Positions 8,352-18,625 of a stretch of DNA of 64,000 bases are shown piece by piece. The stretch is from Sulfuriflexus sp. GTDB taxonomy: Bacteria > Pseudomonadota > Gammaproteobacteria > AKS1. Position numbers and translations under genes: made by a program. How positions within the stretch are numbered: the first letter of the stretch is position 1; the number at the start of each line of letters is the position of its first letter. Location: assembly GCA_023134145.1 (NCBI GenBank), contig JAGLUW010000006.1, positions 111,380 through 175,379 of the forward strand, read 5' to 3'. The notes beneath the pieces were generated by a model. It was given only the letters and a program-made list of their open reading frames with translations, did no database searches and was not told the DNA's origin.

Positions 8352-9522
8352 ATCCTTGGCTGCCGAACATTAATTCATCAGCGCTTAACTCATCAGAACT
8401 CAATTTAAGTTTTTCCGCTTGTTTAACTAAGTTACCTGCACGTGCTCTTCTAATATCTTCTGGAACTCGTTGTCCATCGGCGACATAAGCAATTGGTAGT
8501 TGATGCTTTGCAATCACTGATAAAACAGGGCCCAAGCTAGTTGCTTCATCCGTTTTAGTGATAATGCATGCTTCAGGTTCAGCCGCATCAAATACTTTGA
8601 TAGCTTCATCTAAGGCTGTCATTTGTGTGGTTGCAGATAAAACAAGGAAACTACGAATCAGCGGTGAACCATGTTGAATAACAGAGAATTGCTCTGATAA
8701 ACGAATATCGCGCTGACTCATGCCTGCTGTATCAATTAAGACAAGACGTTTGTCTTGTACGTTTTTCAAAACTGAGTTTAATTCTTCACTGTCATTGGCG
8801 ATGAAGACAGGCACATCAAGAATACGGCCATAGATACGCAATTGTTCATGTGCACCAATGCGGTAACTGTCTGTGGTTATAAGGGCAACATTTTGTTTAC
8901 CGTGACGTAGTGCAAAACGTGCTGCTAATTTTGCAATCGTTGTTGTTTTACCAACACCAGTTGGTCCGAGTAAGGCGATAATGCCGCCGTCATCTAAAAA
9001 GTCTGTTTCACAAACAGGTAGTTGATGCGCAAGACGTCCCATCGTTGAACGCCACATCATCGAAAAATCACTTTGTTCTGGTTGTTCACTTGCTAAGGTT
9101 TGACATAAGCGAGGAGATAAACCCAACGACATCAGTTCGCGTGTTAGGTGTGTACGTTCAGGGAAACGGCGTGCTTGTTCTCCCCATGCAAGACCCGTAA
9201 GGCGATCTTCCATCATGCCTCGTAAACTTTCTAGTTCATGACGCATTTCAACTAAAGTAGGTTCTTGTGACCATTCAACATTAGGCGTTTCAGCTACCGT
9301 GCTAACGGGGTCGGCACTATCAAATGTTGCTGGACGACTCTCTATCGATGACTCAATATTATTGCTATCAAAAATGGAATCGTCGTAATCAGTCGCTGCG
9401 ACTAACTCGATACCACCACTGACTTCTTTATTCGAAAGGATCACGGCATCTGAGCCGAGTGTTTCTCGTACTTCACGAATGGCTTCGCTAATACTCTTGG
9501 CAAAAAAACGTTTGATTTTCAT
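8329..9522 (-). CDS. flhF: SRP-family GTPase FlhF, polar flagellum placement
   Basis: SRP-type GTPase, 397 aa, that marks the pole where the flagellum is built. The N-terminal basic domain MKIKRFFAKSISEAIREV is followed by an acidic, low-complexity B domain (45-95) and the NG domain. G1 is GPTGVGKTTT (186-195), with DSYR and DTAGMSQRD further on and a TKTDEA guanine-specificity motif near the end. The FlhF-FleN pair indicates polar, number-controlled flagellation. It lies 37 bp after flhA in the same run of genes. Confidence 0.95.
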   Translation of the reverse strand: MKIKRFFAKSISEAIREVRETLGSDAVILSNKEVSGGIELVAATDYDDSIFDSNNIESSIESRPATFDSADPVSTVAETPNVEWSQEPTLVEMRHELESLRGMMEDRLTGLAWGEQARRFPERTHLTRELMSLGLSPRLCQTLASEQPEQSDFSMMWRSTMGRLAHQLPVCETDFLDDGGIIALLGPTGVGKTTTIAKLAARFALRHGKQNVALITTDSYRIGAHEQLRIYGRILDVPVFIANDSEELNSVLKNVQDKRLVLIDTAGMSQRDIRLSEQFSVIQHGSPLIRSFLVLSATTQMTALDEAIKVFDAAEPEACIITKTDEATSLGPVLSVIAKHQLPIAYVADGQRVPEDIRRARAGNLVKQAEKLKLSSDELSADELMFGSQGYETHVHG

Positions 9523-9559
9523 ATTTCGCTCTTCGTCCTAATGCCAGTTTGTTATTTAA

Positions 9560-11665
9560 CTAAACTGGCTGTTCATTACCTACATTTGCGACAACGCGTA
9601 TCTGTTTTGAATCTGGTATTTCACTGAACGCCAATACATGTAGTTCAGGAATCGCATGTCGCACAAATCGTGCTATTAGCAATCGTAGTTGAGGCGATAC
9701 CACCAAGATGGGCGTTTTTCCGTCGCTTTCTTGCTGAGATGCTGCCGCTTGTAGCGATTGCAACATTCGTTCTGCGAGCCCTGGTTCAAGTCCTGCGCCG
9801 GGCCCGTCGACCGACAGTAGAGACTCTTGCAATATCTGTTCCAGACTTGGATCGAGAGTGATAACAGGCATTTCTGGCTCCATCCCATTGATATATTGGA
9901 CAATTGAGCGACCGAGGGCGACTCGTACTTGTGACGTTAAAGTGGCAGCATCTTGACTAATCAATGCTTGGGCTGCCAATGTCTCGACGATCGTACGAAT
10001 ATCACGGATTGGGATGCGTTCCTCGAGCAGGTTCTGCAATACCTTCTGGATAGTCCCCAGTGGCAAGGTATCCGGCACCAGACCTTCGATCAGTTTAGGT
10101 GCTGTTTTACCCAAATTATCGAGTAACTGTTGCACATCTTCACGTCCAAGCAGCTCATTAGCATGACTGTGCAATAGCTGGCTAAGATGAGTCGCTATCA
10201 CCGTACTAGCATCAACAACGGTATAACCCATAGTCTGCGCTTCATCGCGTTGTGAAGGATTAATCCATAAGGCATCTAATCCAAAGGCTGGATCAGTGGT
10301 CGGCAACCCATCAATCACCCCAAAAACCTGACCAGGGTTAATCGCCATTTCACGTTCAGGGTAAATTTCAGCCTCACCGAGAGGTACACCCATTAACGAA
10401 ATAGAATAACCATTAGGCGAGAGATCCAGCTTATCTTTAATATGTACTGATGGGATCAAGAAACCAAATTCTTGCGTTAGTTTCTTTCGCACACCTTTAA
10501 TCCGGGACAATAATTGTCCGCCTTGCTTGCGATCAACCAATGGAATCAATTTATAACCCACATCCAAGCCTACGATGTCGACAGGAACCACGTCTTCCCA
10601 ACTCAGATCTTTATTCTCTTCAACAGGAGCCGGTTCTGCCGCAACGGCTGCGGCTTCAACAATCTCTTGTTGTTGTCTCTCTCCGTTACGTTTACCAATC
10701 ATGATGCCACCACCAATACTAACTGCGGCCAGTGTTAAGAATGCCAGATTAGGCATACCTGGAATTAAACCGATAATACCCATGATCATACCGGTAACCA
10801 TCAATGCGCGAGGCTTACTAAATAACTCACCGAAAATCTGCTTGCCCATTTCATTTTCGCCGGAACTACGTGTCACCATAATTGCAGCTGCAGTAGAAAG
10901 TACCAGCGAAGGAATTTGTGCAACTAAACCATCACCAATAGTTAACAATGTGTAATATTCAATCGCAGTCGAAAAATCTAACTCATGTTGAACCATACCA
11001 ATGGCGAGACCGCCAATAAGATTTATTATCAGAATCAAAATACCGGCAACAGCATCACCACGAACAAACTTGCTCGCGCCATCCATTGAACCATAAAAAT
11101 CTGCTTCTCGAGAAATGTCGGAGCGACGTGTGCGGGCCTCATCTTGATCAATCAATCCTGAATTAAGATCTGCATCAATGGCCATTTGTTTGCCGGGCAT
11201 TGCATCTAAGGTGAAACGTGCACTTACTTCAGATATACGCCCAGCACCCTTTGTTACAACAACAAAGTTAATAATCACGAGAATAATAAATACGATTAAA
11301 CCAACCGTGTAATTACCACCAACAACAAAATCACCAAAGGCGTAAATGACTTCGCCTGCAGCATTTGAACCTGTGTGACCTTCAAGAAGAACAACACGAG
11401 TGGAGGCAACATTAAGACCAAGGCGTAATAATGTCGCAATTAATAGCACCGTAGGGAATGCAGTAAAATCTAATGGGCGTGAACTATAAATACCGGACAA
11501 TAAAACAATCATCGCTAAAGCGATATTAAAAGTGAAAAGAATGTCTAATAAGAATGGCGGAATAGGAATCACCATCATGGCGAGCATAATAAGCAATAAC
11601 AGCATTGCGCCCATGCCATTTTTATTAAAACCTTTCAAACCACTCATTGCTACTGCATTTTCCAT
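9560..11665 (-). CDS. flhA: Flagellar export gate protein FlhA
   Basis: Core of the flagellar type III export gate, 701 aa. The N-terminal half contains about eight membrane helices and the strongly conserved FHIPEP loop, here GRISEVSARFTLDAMPGKQM followed by DADLNSGLI. A variable linker (about 330-350) leads to the C-terminal cytoplasmic domain that docks export chaperones and contains the LPLGTIQKVLQNLL segment. The start at 11665 gives a short hydrophilic tail before the first helix. It is 31 bp downstream of flhB. Confidence 0.97.
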   Translation of the reverse strand: MENAVAMSGLKGFNKNGMGAMLLLLIMLAMMVIPIPPFLLDILFTFNIALAMIVLLSGIYSSRPLDFTAFPTVLLIATLLRLGLNVASTRVVLLEGHTGSNAAGEVIYAFGDFVVGGNYTVGLIVFIILVIINFVVVTKGAGRISEVSARFTLDAMPGKQMAIDADLNSGLIDQDEARTRRSDISREADFYGSMDGASKFVRGDAVAGILILIINLIGGLAIGMVQHELDFSTAIEYYTLLTIGDGLVAQIPSLVLSTAAAIMVTRSSGENEMGKQIFGELFSKPRALMVTGMIMGIIGLIPGMPNLAFLTLAAVSIGGGIMIGKRNGERQQQEIVEAAAVAAEPAPVEENKDLSWEDVVPVDIVGLDVGYKLIPLVDRKQGGQLLSRIKGVRKKLTQEFGFLIPSVHIKDKLDLSPNGYSISLMGVPLGEAEIYPEREMAINPGQVFGVIDGLPTTDPAFGLDALWINPSQRDEAQTMGYTVVDASTVIATHLSQLLHSHANELLGREDVQQLLDNLGKTAPKLIEGLVPDTLPLGTIQKVLQNLLEERIPIRDIRTIVETLAAQALISQDAATLTSQVRVALGRSIVQYINGMEPEMPVITLDPSLEQILQESLLSVDGPGAGLEPGLAERMLQSLQAAASQQESDGKTPILVVSPQLRLLIARFVRHAIPELHVLAFSEIPDSKQIRVVANVGNEQPV

Positions 11666-11696
11666 ATCACTACCGCTCGTTAATTATTGCGTTAAA

Positions 11697-12824
11697 TCAG
11701 TCATGTTGCAGATCATCAGGGATCGGCACATCAGGAAGTGTAATTTCATCATTACTGGCTCTGCTCTTTTTATCTAACTGATAAACATAGGCAAGTATTT
11801 GCGCTACAGCTAAATACAAGCCAGCTGGGATTTCATCATTTAATTCGGTGCTATAGAAAAGTGCACGTGTTAATGGTGGCGCGGCTGCAACCGGCACATT
11901 ATTTTCTGCTGCTACTTTACGAATTTCTGCTGCAATAAGATCTGCACCCTTGGCGACGACACGCGGTGCGCCCATTGATGTTTGATCATATTTAAGTGCG
12001 ACCGCATAATGCGTTGGGTTAGTAATAACAACATCGGCATTCGGCACTTCTTGCATCATGCGACGCTCGGCCATTTCCATTTGCATTTTGCGAATATGTT
12101 GTTTTACTTCAGGGCGACCATCGGTTTCTTTATATTCATCTTTTACTTCTTGCAATGTCATCATCAATTGCTTCTTGTGATCCCATAGCTGAAATGGCAC
12201 ATCAATCAAAGTCACTACAATCAAGGCACAACTGGTAAAAAGAAACCCCCAAAATATCAGATAAGCCGTTTCCACTAATGCGATCTCAATGGGCAAGTCA
12301 CCTAAATGCAAAAGCTTATTTGTATTAATATTGAGATACAGAACAACCACCGCGGCGACGATTATAAATTTCGCCAAGGCCTTAAGAAGTTCGACAATAC
12401 CGCGCCAAGCAAATATTTTTCCTAGGCCCTTAATAGGATCAAGCTTTTCTGCTTTAAAAGATATCGCATCAACGCTAAATGAAAATCCCCCCATGGCCAT
12501 CGGTACCAGTAATGCAACAACCGTCAAAAGGGCAAATAACGGCAACAAGAGAAGCAAGGCATCAGCAACACCACTGCTGAACAACAATAGCATTGACTCT
12601 GGATTAAATAACACATCTCGTTCTAGGCTTAAGCCATTCACCAGCAGGTCCCGTAAACCACCCATGATCCTGTCACCCATGAAAATCATGCCACCACCGC
12701 CAGCAAGTAAAATAGCTGTCGTGTTTAATTCGCGTGAACGAGCAATCTGCCCTTTCTTACGCGAATCCTCAAGCCGTTTAGGCGTCGGCTGTTCTGTTTT
12801 TTCTTGTCCGGATTCAGCAGCCAT
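11697..12824 (-). CDS. flhB: Flagellar export switch protein FlhB
   Basis: Substrate-specificity switch of the export apparatus, 375 aa. The N-terminus carries the typical EKTEQPTPKRLEDSRKKGQ segment, then four membrane helices, then a cytoplasmic domain with the self-cleavage site NPTH (cut between N269 and P270). Cleavage, together with the FliK ruler, switches export from hook to filament subunits. The ATG overlaps the fliR stop by one base (TAATG, 12822-12826), indicating translational coupling. Confidence 0.97.
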   Translation of the reverse strand: MAAESGQEKTEQPTPKRLEDSRKKGQIARSRELNTTAILLAGGGGMIFMGDRIMGGLRDLLVNGLSLERDVLFNPESMLLLFSSGVADALLLLLPLFALLTVVALLVPMAMGGFSFSVDAISFKAEKLDPIKGLGKIFAWRGIVELLKALAKFIIVAAVVVLYLNINTNKLLHLGDLPIEIALVETAYLIFWGFLFTSCALIVVTLIDVPFQLWDHKKQLMMTLQEVKDEYKETDGRPEVKQHIRKMQMEMAERRMMQEVPNADVVITNPTHYAVALKYDQTSMGAPRVVAKGADLIAAEIRKVAAENNVPVAAAPPLTRALFYSTELNDEIPAGLYLAVAQILAYVYQLDKKSRASNDEITLPDVPIPDDLQHD

Positions 12825-13600
12825 TATCTACTTCCCAACATCGAACGCATTAATTCATAATTACTATCAAGCAGGTTCTCAAATAGAGGGATAGTACTTG
12901 GTAGAGATAGCATTAAAATAACAAAGCCAATCGTCATAATAACGGGGAAACCAATTGCGAAAATATTAAGTTGTGGTGCTGCGCGCGTCATAATGCCAAA
13001 ACCGATATTAACCAACAACAAGGACGCCATGGCCGGTAATGCCATTAATACTGCGCCAGAAAAGACATATTTTGCCCAGCTCAACAACTTCCATATTGCT
13101 TCACTGCCAAAACCTGTTTGCGCGACAGGTAAATCAATAAAACTTTTTGCAATCACCTCAATCATAATAAGGTGCCCATTCATGGCAAGAAATAATAAGG
13201 TGACAAAAATAGTATAAAACTGGCTGACTGTGGGTACGCTGACACCCGTTATTGGATCATTCAATGATGCAAAACCCAAACCCATTGTCAGCGCGATGAC
13301 TTGACCACCTAAAACAAAAACGGAAAACACTAACTGCAATGCAAAACCCATTGCTAACCCAATAAAAACCTGTTGCGTAGCAACCAAGGCACCACCGATG
13401 CTAAATATTTCAACTTGCCCAGCTGGAGGGATATGTGGCGCAATCGCGAACGTGAGGACAACTATTAACACAACCTTCAGTCGGGTAGGAAGCAATCTCG
13501 AACCGAATAATGGCATTGCAACAACAATGGCAGAAATCCTAAATAACGGCCAAACCAGTGTGCCTAGTTGAGATAACAGTTCCGTACTTGAGAATATCAT
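12824..13600 (-). CDS. fliR: Flagellar export gate protein FliR
   Basis: Polytopic membrane component of the FliPQR export gate, 258 aa, with about six hydrophobic segments. It contains family hallmarks FVLGGQVIALTMGLGFA and the periplasmic block NDPITGVSVPTVSQFY. It lies 21 bp after fliQ and is coupled to flhB by a one-base stop-start overlap. Order fliP-fliQ-fliR-flhB is the usual one. Confidence 0.95.
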   Translation of the reverse strand: MIFSSTELLSQLGTLVWPLFRISAIVVAMPLFGSRLLPTRLKVVLIVVLTFAIAPHIPPAGQVEIFSIGGALVATQQVFIGLAMGFALQLVFSVFVLGGQVIALTMGLGFASLNDPITGVSVPTVSQFYTIFVTLLFLAMNGHLIMIEVIAKSFIDLPVAQTGFGSEAIWKLLSWAKYVFSGAVLMALPAMASLLLVNIGFGIMTRAAPQLNIFAIGFPVIMTIGFVILMLSLPSTIPLFENLLDSNYELMRSMLGSR

Positions 13601-13621
13601 TGCAAATTCTCAACCATGTCG

Positions 13622-13891
13622 TTAGCCAATTGCATATGGGATGTTTTTAAAAAGTTGTACCGTAAAATTAACAATAGTCCCTAACAACCATTGCCCCGCG
13701 ATAGCCAATACCATCATCGTAACCAGCAATTTAGGAATAAAACTCAGGGTCATTTCATTAATTTGCGTTGCCGCTTGAAACATACTCACCGTCAGGCCAA
13801 CTGCCAAGGCCGGCAACAACACAACCGAGACCATAAGAATAATGACATGCAATGCACTTTGCATTATTTGTAGAACATCTTGTGGCGCCAT
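13622..13891 (-). CDS. fliQ: Flagellar export gate protein FliQ
   Basis: Small two-helix membrane protein of 89 aa in the FliPQR gate. The helices are at about 15-40 and 50-75, with the family signature QAATQINEMTLSFIPKLL between them. It lies 9 bp after fliP and 21 bp before fliR. Confidence 0.95.
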   Translation of the reverse strand: MAPQDVLQIMQSALHVIILMVSVVLLPALAVGLTVSMFQAATQINEMTLSFIPKLLVTMMVLAIAGQWLLGTIVNFTVQLFKNIPYAIG

Positions 13892-13900
13892 TTTGCTTTC

Positions 13901-14647
13901 CTATATGTAAAAACTCGTTGCTAACGTTCCAAGCACGAGAGTCCAACCATCAGCTAATACGAATAGCATGATCTTAAATGGTAATGAAATAATGAGTGGT
14001 GATAACATCATCATGCCCATTGACATCAAAACACTTGCTACAACCAAATCAATAATAAGAAAAGGAACAAATAATAAGAAACCAATTTGAAATGCCGTCT
14101 TCAATTCACTCGTAACAAAAGCAGGAACAAGAATTCTGAATGGAATATCATCAGGCGAAGATATTTCTTCAATTCCCGCAATACTCGCAAACAACTCAAT
14201 ATCTGCCTCACGCGTTTGCATCATCATGAATTCACTAATAGGACTTCGTGCCTTTTCTATCGCCTGCCCTGACGTGATAGTTTCATTTAAATATGGCTGT
14301 AACGCATCACTATTAACTTTCTCAAATACAGGCGACATAATGAAAATAGTCATAAAAAGACTCAAACCAATAATGATTTGATTTGTTGGTGCTTGCGTAG
14401 TGCCAATCGCAGTACGTAAAATAGAAAGCACAATAACAACACGCGTAAAGGCCGTCATCATCATCAATGCCGCTGGCAATACTGTCATCAACGTCATGAG
14501 TATTAATATTTGAATACTCAAGGTATAGGTCTGACCACCCGTATCATTTGTAGTCACAGAAAGAACTGGGATACCCACTTCGGCAAAAGCATTCAAAGGC
14601 AAGGAAAGACCTAATGCGATAACAAGTAGGCTGAAAAGTGCTTTCAC
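13901..14647 (-). CDS. fliP: Flagellar export gate protein FliP
   Basis: Pore-forming gate subunit, 248 aa, with a cleavable signal peptide ([22 protein letters not shown]) preceding four membrane helices, as in other FliP proteins. Conserved blocks include [18 protein letters not shown] and the C-terminal [16 protein letters not shown]. The start codon is GTG at 14647, overlapping the fliO stop (GTGA), so translation is coupled to fliO. Confidence 0.96.
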   Translation of the reverse strand: MKALFSLLVIALGLSLPLNAFAEVGIPVLSVTTNDTGGQTYTLSIQILILMTLMTVLPAALMMMTAFTRVVIVLSILRTAIGTTQAPTNQIIIGLSLFMTIFIMSPVFEKVNSDALQPYLNETITSGQAIEKARSPISEFMMMQTREADIELFASIAGIEEISSPDDIPFRILVPAFVTSELKTAFQIGFLLFVPFLIIDLVVASVLMSMGMMMLSPLIISLPFKIMLFVLADGWTLVLGTLATSFYI

Positions 14648-15069
14648 TTTTTCTTACCTTTGATGACTTCAGCCAATTTATCAGCAAACATTGATTTGGC
14701 TATTGTTGGATGTTCGACCTTAATAGGATTTTCTAACACGTGCAGCGTTTGAATTCGACCTGGTGAGACGCCTAATAACAATTGTTCTTCACCCACTTGT
14801 AATAAAACAACGCGGTCACGTGAGCCCATCGACATGCCACTAATAACTTTAAGTGCACCACCGCCGGTTAGACTTACACCACCAACACGACGTACGACCC
14901 AAGCAATAGCAAATACCAAAACCAGCACAACAATTAAACCGAGAATCATTTGAATCACATTGGTACCCGCAAGAGGATCAACAATCGGTTTGATTTCTGC
15001 ATCTACTGCTAATACAGAATATGATGTAGTTTGTAGTAATAGCGTGATAATAATTGAGGAAAATTTCAT
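14644..15069 (-). CDS. fliO: Flagellar export assembly protein FliO
   Basis: FliO stabilises FliP during gate assembly. The 141-aa product has an N-terminal signal-like hydrophobic stretch, one clear membrane helix ([19 protein letters not shown]) and a small cytoplasmic domain with [19 protein letters not shown], the conserved FliO motif. FliO varies more than its neighbours, so the call rests on both this motif and position between fliN and fliP. Confidence 0.92.
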   Translation of the reverse strand: MKFSSIIITLLLQTTSYSVLAVDAEIKPIVDPLAGTNVIQMILGLIVVLVLVFAIAWVVRRVGGVSLTGGGALKVISGMSMGSRDRVVLLQVGEEQLLLGVSPGRIQTLHVLENPIKVEHPTIAKSMFADKLAEVIKGKKK

Positions 15070-15080
15070 TAACGACTGTC

Positions 15081-15548
15081 CTAACGAAGCTTCTTAAGTC
15101 TTTCAGTAGCACTAATAACATCCGTTAAACGAATACCAAATTTCTCATTTACCACAACGACTTCGCCATGCGCTACCAAGGTACCATTAACCAAGACATC
15201 CATTGGCTCACCCGCTAGTCGATCAAGCTCGACCACTGAACCTTGATTTAATTGCAGCAGGTTGCGGATACTAATCGTAGTACGGCCAATCTCCATTGCA
15301 ATGGTCACAGGTATATCAAGAATCACATCGAGATTGACCTCATCACCTGTATCAGTACTGTCATCTTGCAAATTATCAAGTGGCGCTGCTTGTACATCTG
15401 TCGCTGGTGCAGCACCCTCGGCAACAACAGCATCCACATCAATTGCGCCCGCTTCTGCATCTGCTTGTTCTTCTAATGCACCGGCCCAAGGATCTTCTGC
15501 TTCAGTCTCTGTCGAGGTGTTTTCATTTTCATCTATATCATCACTCAT
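15081..15548 (-). CDS. fliN: Flagellar switch protein FliN
   Basis: C-ring protein, 155 aa. The C-terminal SpoA domain (about 75-155) carries LDVILDIPVTIAMEIGRT and the GEVVVVNEKFGIRLTDV block. The N-terminal 70 residues are very acidic and alanine-rich, with DPWAGALEEQ, a motif related to the FliH-binding N-terminal region of other FliN proteins. The acidic extension makes it somewhat longer than E. coli FliN. The ATG overlaps the fliM stop (ATGA, 15545-15548). Confidence 0.95.
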   Translation of the reverse strand: MSDDIDENENTSTETEAEDPWAGALEEQADAEAGAIDVDAVVAEGAAPATDVQAAPLDNLQDDSTDTGDEVNLDVILDIPVTIAMEIGRTTISIRNLLQLNQGSVVELDRLAGEPMDVLVNGTLVAHGEVVVVNEKFGIRLTDVISATERLKKLR

Positions 15549-16567
15549 TTTTTTTCTCCTTTCTTCAGCACTAATTCTGCTTTCTTCTGCATATCAGGAC
15601 GCGCAATTGAACTAGTGATTTTGACCGCTTTATTGCCGTGAGCCTCACCAAACGTTCCCCGTAACACCGGTATACCACCTGAACTCAATAAAACGGTTTC
15701 AGGAACATCAATTGGAATAATGTCACCCGTTTTCATTGCCAAAATCTCTTTCAAGCTAATTTCTGTTTCTGTTAACAAACAAGACATATCAACATCGGCA
15801 CTTCTTACTTCATCTCTCAATGCATCAATCCAACGCGAATCAACTTCCGCACGATCACTTTGCACGCCCGCATCAAGTAGTTCTCGAATAGGTTCAAGCA
15901 TTGAATAAGGCATGGTGATATGTAGGTCGCCACCACCACCATCTAATTCAATATTGATTTTCGTAACAACAACCACTTCAGTTGGGCTAACAATATTGGC
16001 AAATTGCGGATTCACTTCTGAATTCACATATTCAAACTCGGCATCCATGACTGGCTGCCAGGCTTCTTGAAGGTTTTTAAAGATATCTGACAAGATAATT
16101 TGCACAATACGTAATTCGGTTGGTGTGAACTCACGACCTTCAATCTTGGCGTGGCGCCCTTCTCCACCAAAGAAATTATCAACGATAATAAATACCAACT
16201 TAGGATCAAGCACAAATAAGGCGGTACCACGAAGTGGATGTATCTTGACTAGGTTTAAACTAGTAGGCACAAACAGTTGATGCATGTACTCCGAGAATTT
16301 AAGCATTTGCACCGTACCAACAGAAATTTCAGCAGTACGACGTAATAAATTAAACAGACTAATGCGGAAATGACGTGCAAAGCGTTCATTGATCATTTCC
16401 AGTGTTGGTAAACGACCACGTACAATGCGGTCTTCTACAGCAAAATCATAATTACGCGTTTCACCGTCATCGTCGCCATCATCCGTACCCGTTTCAACAT
16501 CACCACCGGATACGCCATTTAATAAGGCATCAATCTCATCTTGGGATAATAGGTCGTTGATTGACAT
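15545..16567 (-). CDS. fliM: Flagellar switch protein FliM
   Basis: C-ring protein that receives CheY-P and sets rotation direction, 340 aa. The extreme N-terminus holds the CheY-binding peptide LSQDEIDALLNG (7-18). After an acidic linker, the middle domain contains the GGEGR motif (FFGGEGRHAK) that contacts FliG, and the C-terminal SpoA domain contacts FliN. It lies 2 bp after fliL. The N-terminal peptide is of interest because CheA carries similar motifs. Confidence 0.97.
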   Translation of the reverse strand: MSINDLLSQDEIDALLNGVSGGDVETGTDDGDDDGETRNYDFAVEDRIVRGRLPTLEMINERFARHFRISLFNLLRRTAEISVGTVQMLKFSEYMHQLFVPTSLNLVKIHPLRGTALFVLDPKLVFIIVDNFFGGEGRHAKIEGREFTPTELRIVQIILSDIFKNLQEAWQPVMDAEFEYVNSEVNPQFANIVSPTEVVVVTKINIELDGGGGDLHITMPYSMLEPIRELLDAGVQSDRAEVDSRWIDALRDEVRSADVDMSCLLTETEISLKEILAMKTGDIIPIDVPETVLLSSGGIPVLRGTFGEAHGNKAVKITSSIARPDMQKKAELVLKKGEKK

Positions 16568-16569
16568 GC

Positions 16570-17127
16570 TTATTGCACCACAAAGCCAGTGAAAAAAACT
16601 TCGTCAATACCAGTATTGCCAATATTGTCCTTCATAATTTGTTGAATCGCTTCACGTGTTTCTGTGCGGAGTAATTCTTTACCTTCAATACTATTCAACT
16701 CACCGGCTTTTTTACTGCTATAAAGCAATACCAAGTTGTTGCGAATAACGGGTTCATGCTTTACCAATGCATCAATGACTGATGGCAATTTTGTCGATAC
16801 ACTCAAATCAACTTGCAAGAAGCGTAACTTTCCCTTGTCTTCAAAATTCACAACAAAGGCAGGTTTGAATTTGTGATACACCGTATCAGTAGGCACTTCT
16901 GCCTCAGCCGTCTCTTCTTCTGCAGCATCTTCAGTTGCACTTTCTTCGCTTACTTCTGTTGTCGCATCGCCGCCAATGACCCCAGTAAAGAACAAGGTGG
17001 CCCCCACGGCTAAACCAACAACTAAAATTCCCACCACAGCAAAGATAATAATTTTTTTCTTATTCGATGGTTTACTGTCTGTTTCTGCTTCGGAATCAAG
17101 TTCCAAATCGTCGTCATTAATCGCCAT
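16570..17127 (-). CDS. fliL: Stator-associated membrane protein FliL
   Basis: Single-pass inner membrane protein around the stator, 185 aa. An acidic cytoplasmic tail is followed by NKKKIIIFAVVGILVVG, the start of the membrane helix, then an acidic linker and a periplasmic stomatin-like domain (YHKFKPAFVVNFED to the C-terminus). The start at 17127 is chosen over 17172 because GGGAG lies 8 bases upstream and because the longer reading would overlap the sigma-54 promoter at 17161-17176. First gene of the fliLMNOPQR-flhBA-flhF-fleN-fliA run. Confidence 0.93.
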   Translation of the reverse strand: MAINDDDLELDSEAETDSKPSNKKKIIIFAVVGILVVGLAVGATLFFTGVIGGDATTEVSEESATEDAAEEETAEAEVPTDTVYHKFKPAFVVNFEDKGKLRFLQVDLSVSTKLPSVIDALVKHEPVIRNNLVLLYSSKKAGELNSIEGKELLRTETREAIQQIMKDNIGNTGIDEVFFTGFVVQ

Positions 17128-17160
17128 AAAGATGACTCCCGTTATATTACCTATAGACAT

Positions 17161-17176
17161 AGCAAGAGCCATGCCA
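17161..17176 (-). promoter_or_regulatory. Sigma-54 promoter upstream of fliL
   Basis: Minus-strand sequence TGGCATGGCTCTTGCT fits TGGCACG-N4-TTGCW with one mismatch and has the required GG-N10-GC spacing (GG at 17174-17175, GC at 17162-17163). Predicted transcription begins near 17150, about 23 bases before the fliL ATG. FleQ or FleR would be the activator. Confidence 0.85.
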
Positions 17177-17387
17177 TAGACATAAAGGGCTATTCAGCGC
17201 GGTTTTTATGAGGGGGAATATCTGCTTAGAATATATAAAAGGCTATAATTACATGAGCTTAGGTTTATTTCTGCCGATTAAAATATCAATAAATTAGTTA
17301 TTTTTATTTCATATTTAGCGACATTTTTCTGGCACATCTCTCAATAAGCATCCCAGCCTATTGATTTTTGACGATCTAAGTAGATTC

Positions 17388-18590
17388 TTAGACATAATAA
17401 TCAATCGCATCATCATCGATGATGATATTACTAACCAGTTCAGTCGCAGAGGTATCTTCACTCAAGGAGCCCGATGCACCCGCATTAAAATTATCGTGTT
17501 CCTCCGAGCCCTGATCGGTACCAGCTTGTTGTTGATTGATATCGCCACTATTTACATCAACATTTTCCAAATCGAGACCTTGCTCTGCCAACATTTCACG
17601 TAAACGAGGTAATGCCAATTCAATCGCTTCTTTAACCATGCCATGTTGCGTGTTAAAAACCACGCTGGCTTTGTCATTTTCAACTTTTACTTGAATATCA
17701 ATTTGTCCAAGTTCAGCAGGATGGATCCGCAGTCGTGCCGATTGATTATTGCCCACCGACCAAACTACACGTTGCGAGAAAGCTTTCTGCCAACGTTCAT
17801 CTTGTACTGGCACGTCGACACTGAGTTGAGCGACACCCGAAGAACTTGATGCCAAACCACTTTCGCTGAGCGGAGCAATACCACCAATTGGAGCAGATAG
17901 TGTTGCTCCTGTAACCGGCACAGCACGTTGGTTAAATTCTGAGAATTGCTCTAACACTCGACTGATTTGCCCAGCACCAACAGCCGCATCGGCTTGCCGT
18001 ACCAATGGTGAGAATAGATTCTGTAACTGAGTGTTTTGTCTCACTTGCGAGAAAGGTAATACTTCCTTATCAATACCCGTATTCACATCCGTTAATGCAT
18101 TGAGTGGTGATGCCAACTTCGCTTGCGCAAGATCTTGGCCATTCAATAATAGTGAACGAACCGCATCGGTAGGCCGTAAAGATTCCCCTGCAACATGGCT
18201 AGTCTGTAAGCTCACACCAAAACCGTCAGCTTGTGCGGTCACGGGAAGTTGTGATTGGAAACCAGCCGCTAAACTTAGATTTTCTACTGCTAATTCAGGA
18301 TCAACTTCAAGCACGGCAATATCAGCCTCAAGCTGAACATTCACGTCTTGTGGCAGACTATTGCCGCTAGCCGGCAATCCTGCATTGAGGTTCTCGGCAA
18401 CAATAACAAAGTCATCTAAACCATCCGTTAATTTTGCAACATCAATCCCGGCATCAAGTTCACCGCTGAGCAAACCACCAAAAACACCTTTAGAATCAGC
18501 ACTTAAAGAGTCACCCGAGCTTATGCCAAGGGCCTTGCCTGTCACTGTAGGCACTGCCGCTTGAATGGGTAAAGGGGTTGCTGTTGGCAT
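17388..18590 (-). CDS. fliK: Flagellar hook-length control protein FliK
   Basis: Secreted molecular ruler that ends hook growth by acting on FlhB, 400 aa. Most of the N-terminal 270 residues are Ala/Leu/Ser-rich and poorly conserved. The C-terminal Flg_hook domain is recognisable: VVWSVGNNQSARLRIHPAEL then GQIDIQVKVENDKASVVFN and ALPRLREMLAEQGLDL. The start has GGAG 7 bases upstream. Unusually its own sigma-54 promoter (18626-18641) precedes it, although it lies only 65 bp from fliJ. About 260 bp separate it from fliL. Confidence 0.93.
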   Translation of the reverse strand: MPTATPLPIQAAVPTVTGKALGISSGDSLSADSKGVFGGLLSGELDAGIDVAKLTDGLDDFVIVAENLNAGLPASGNSLPQDVNVQLEADIAVLEVDPELAVENLSLAAGFQSQLPVTAQADGFGVSLQTSHVAGESLRPTDAVRSLLLNGQDLAQAKLASPLNALTDVNTGIDKEVLPFSQVRQNTQLQNLFSPLVRQADAAVGAGQISRVLEQFSEFNQRAVPVTGATLSAPIGGIAPLSESGLASSSSGVAQLSVDVPVQDERWQKAFSQRVVWSVGNNQSARLRIHPAELGQIDIQVKVENDKASVVFNTQHGMVKEAIELALPRLREMLAEQGLDLENVDVNSGDINQQQAGTDQGSEEHDNFNAGASGSLSEDTSATELVSNIIIDDDAIDYYV

Positions 18591-18625
18591 AATATTGCTC
18601 CTAAATTGACCTGTACTAGGTAAAG

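Noticed and set aside
16570..17172. FliL starting at 17172 with 15 extra residues
   Set aside because: The extra part overlaps the sigma-54 promoter at 17161-17176 and lacks a ribosome site; 17127 has GGGAG at a good distance.
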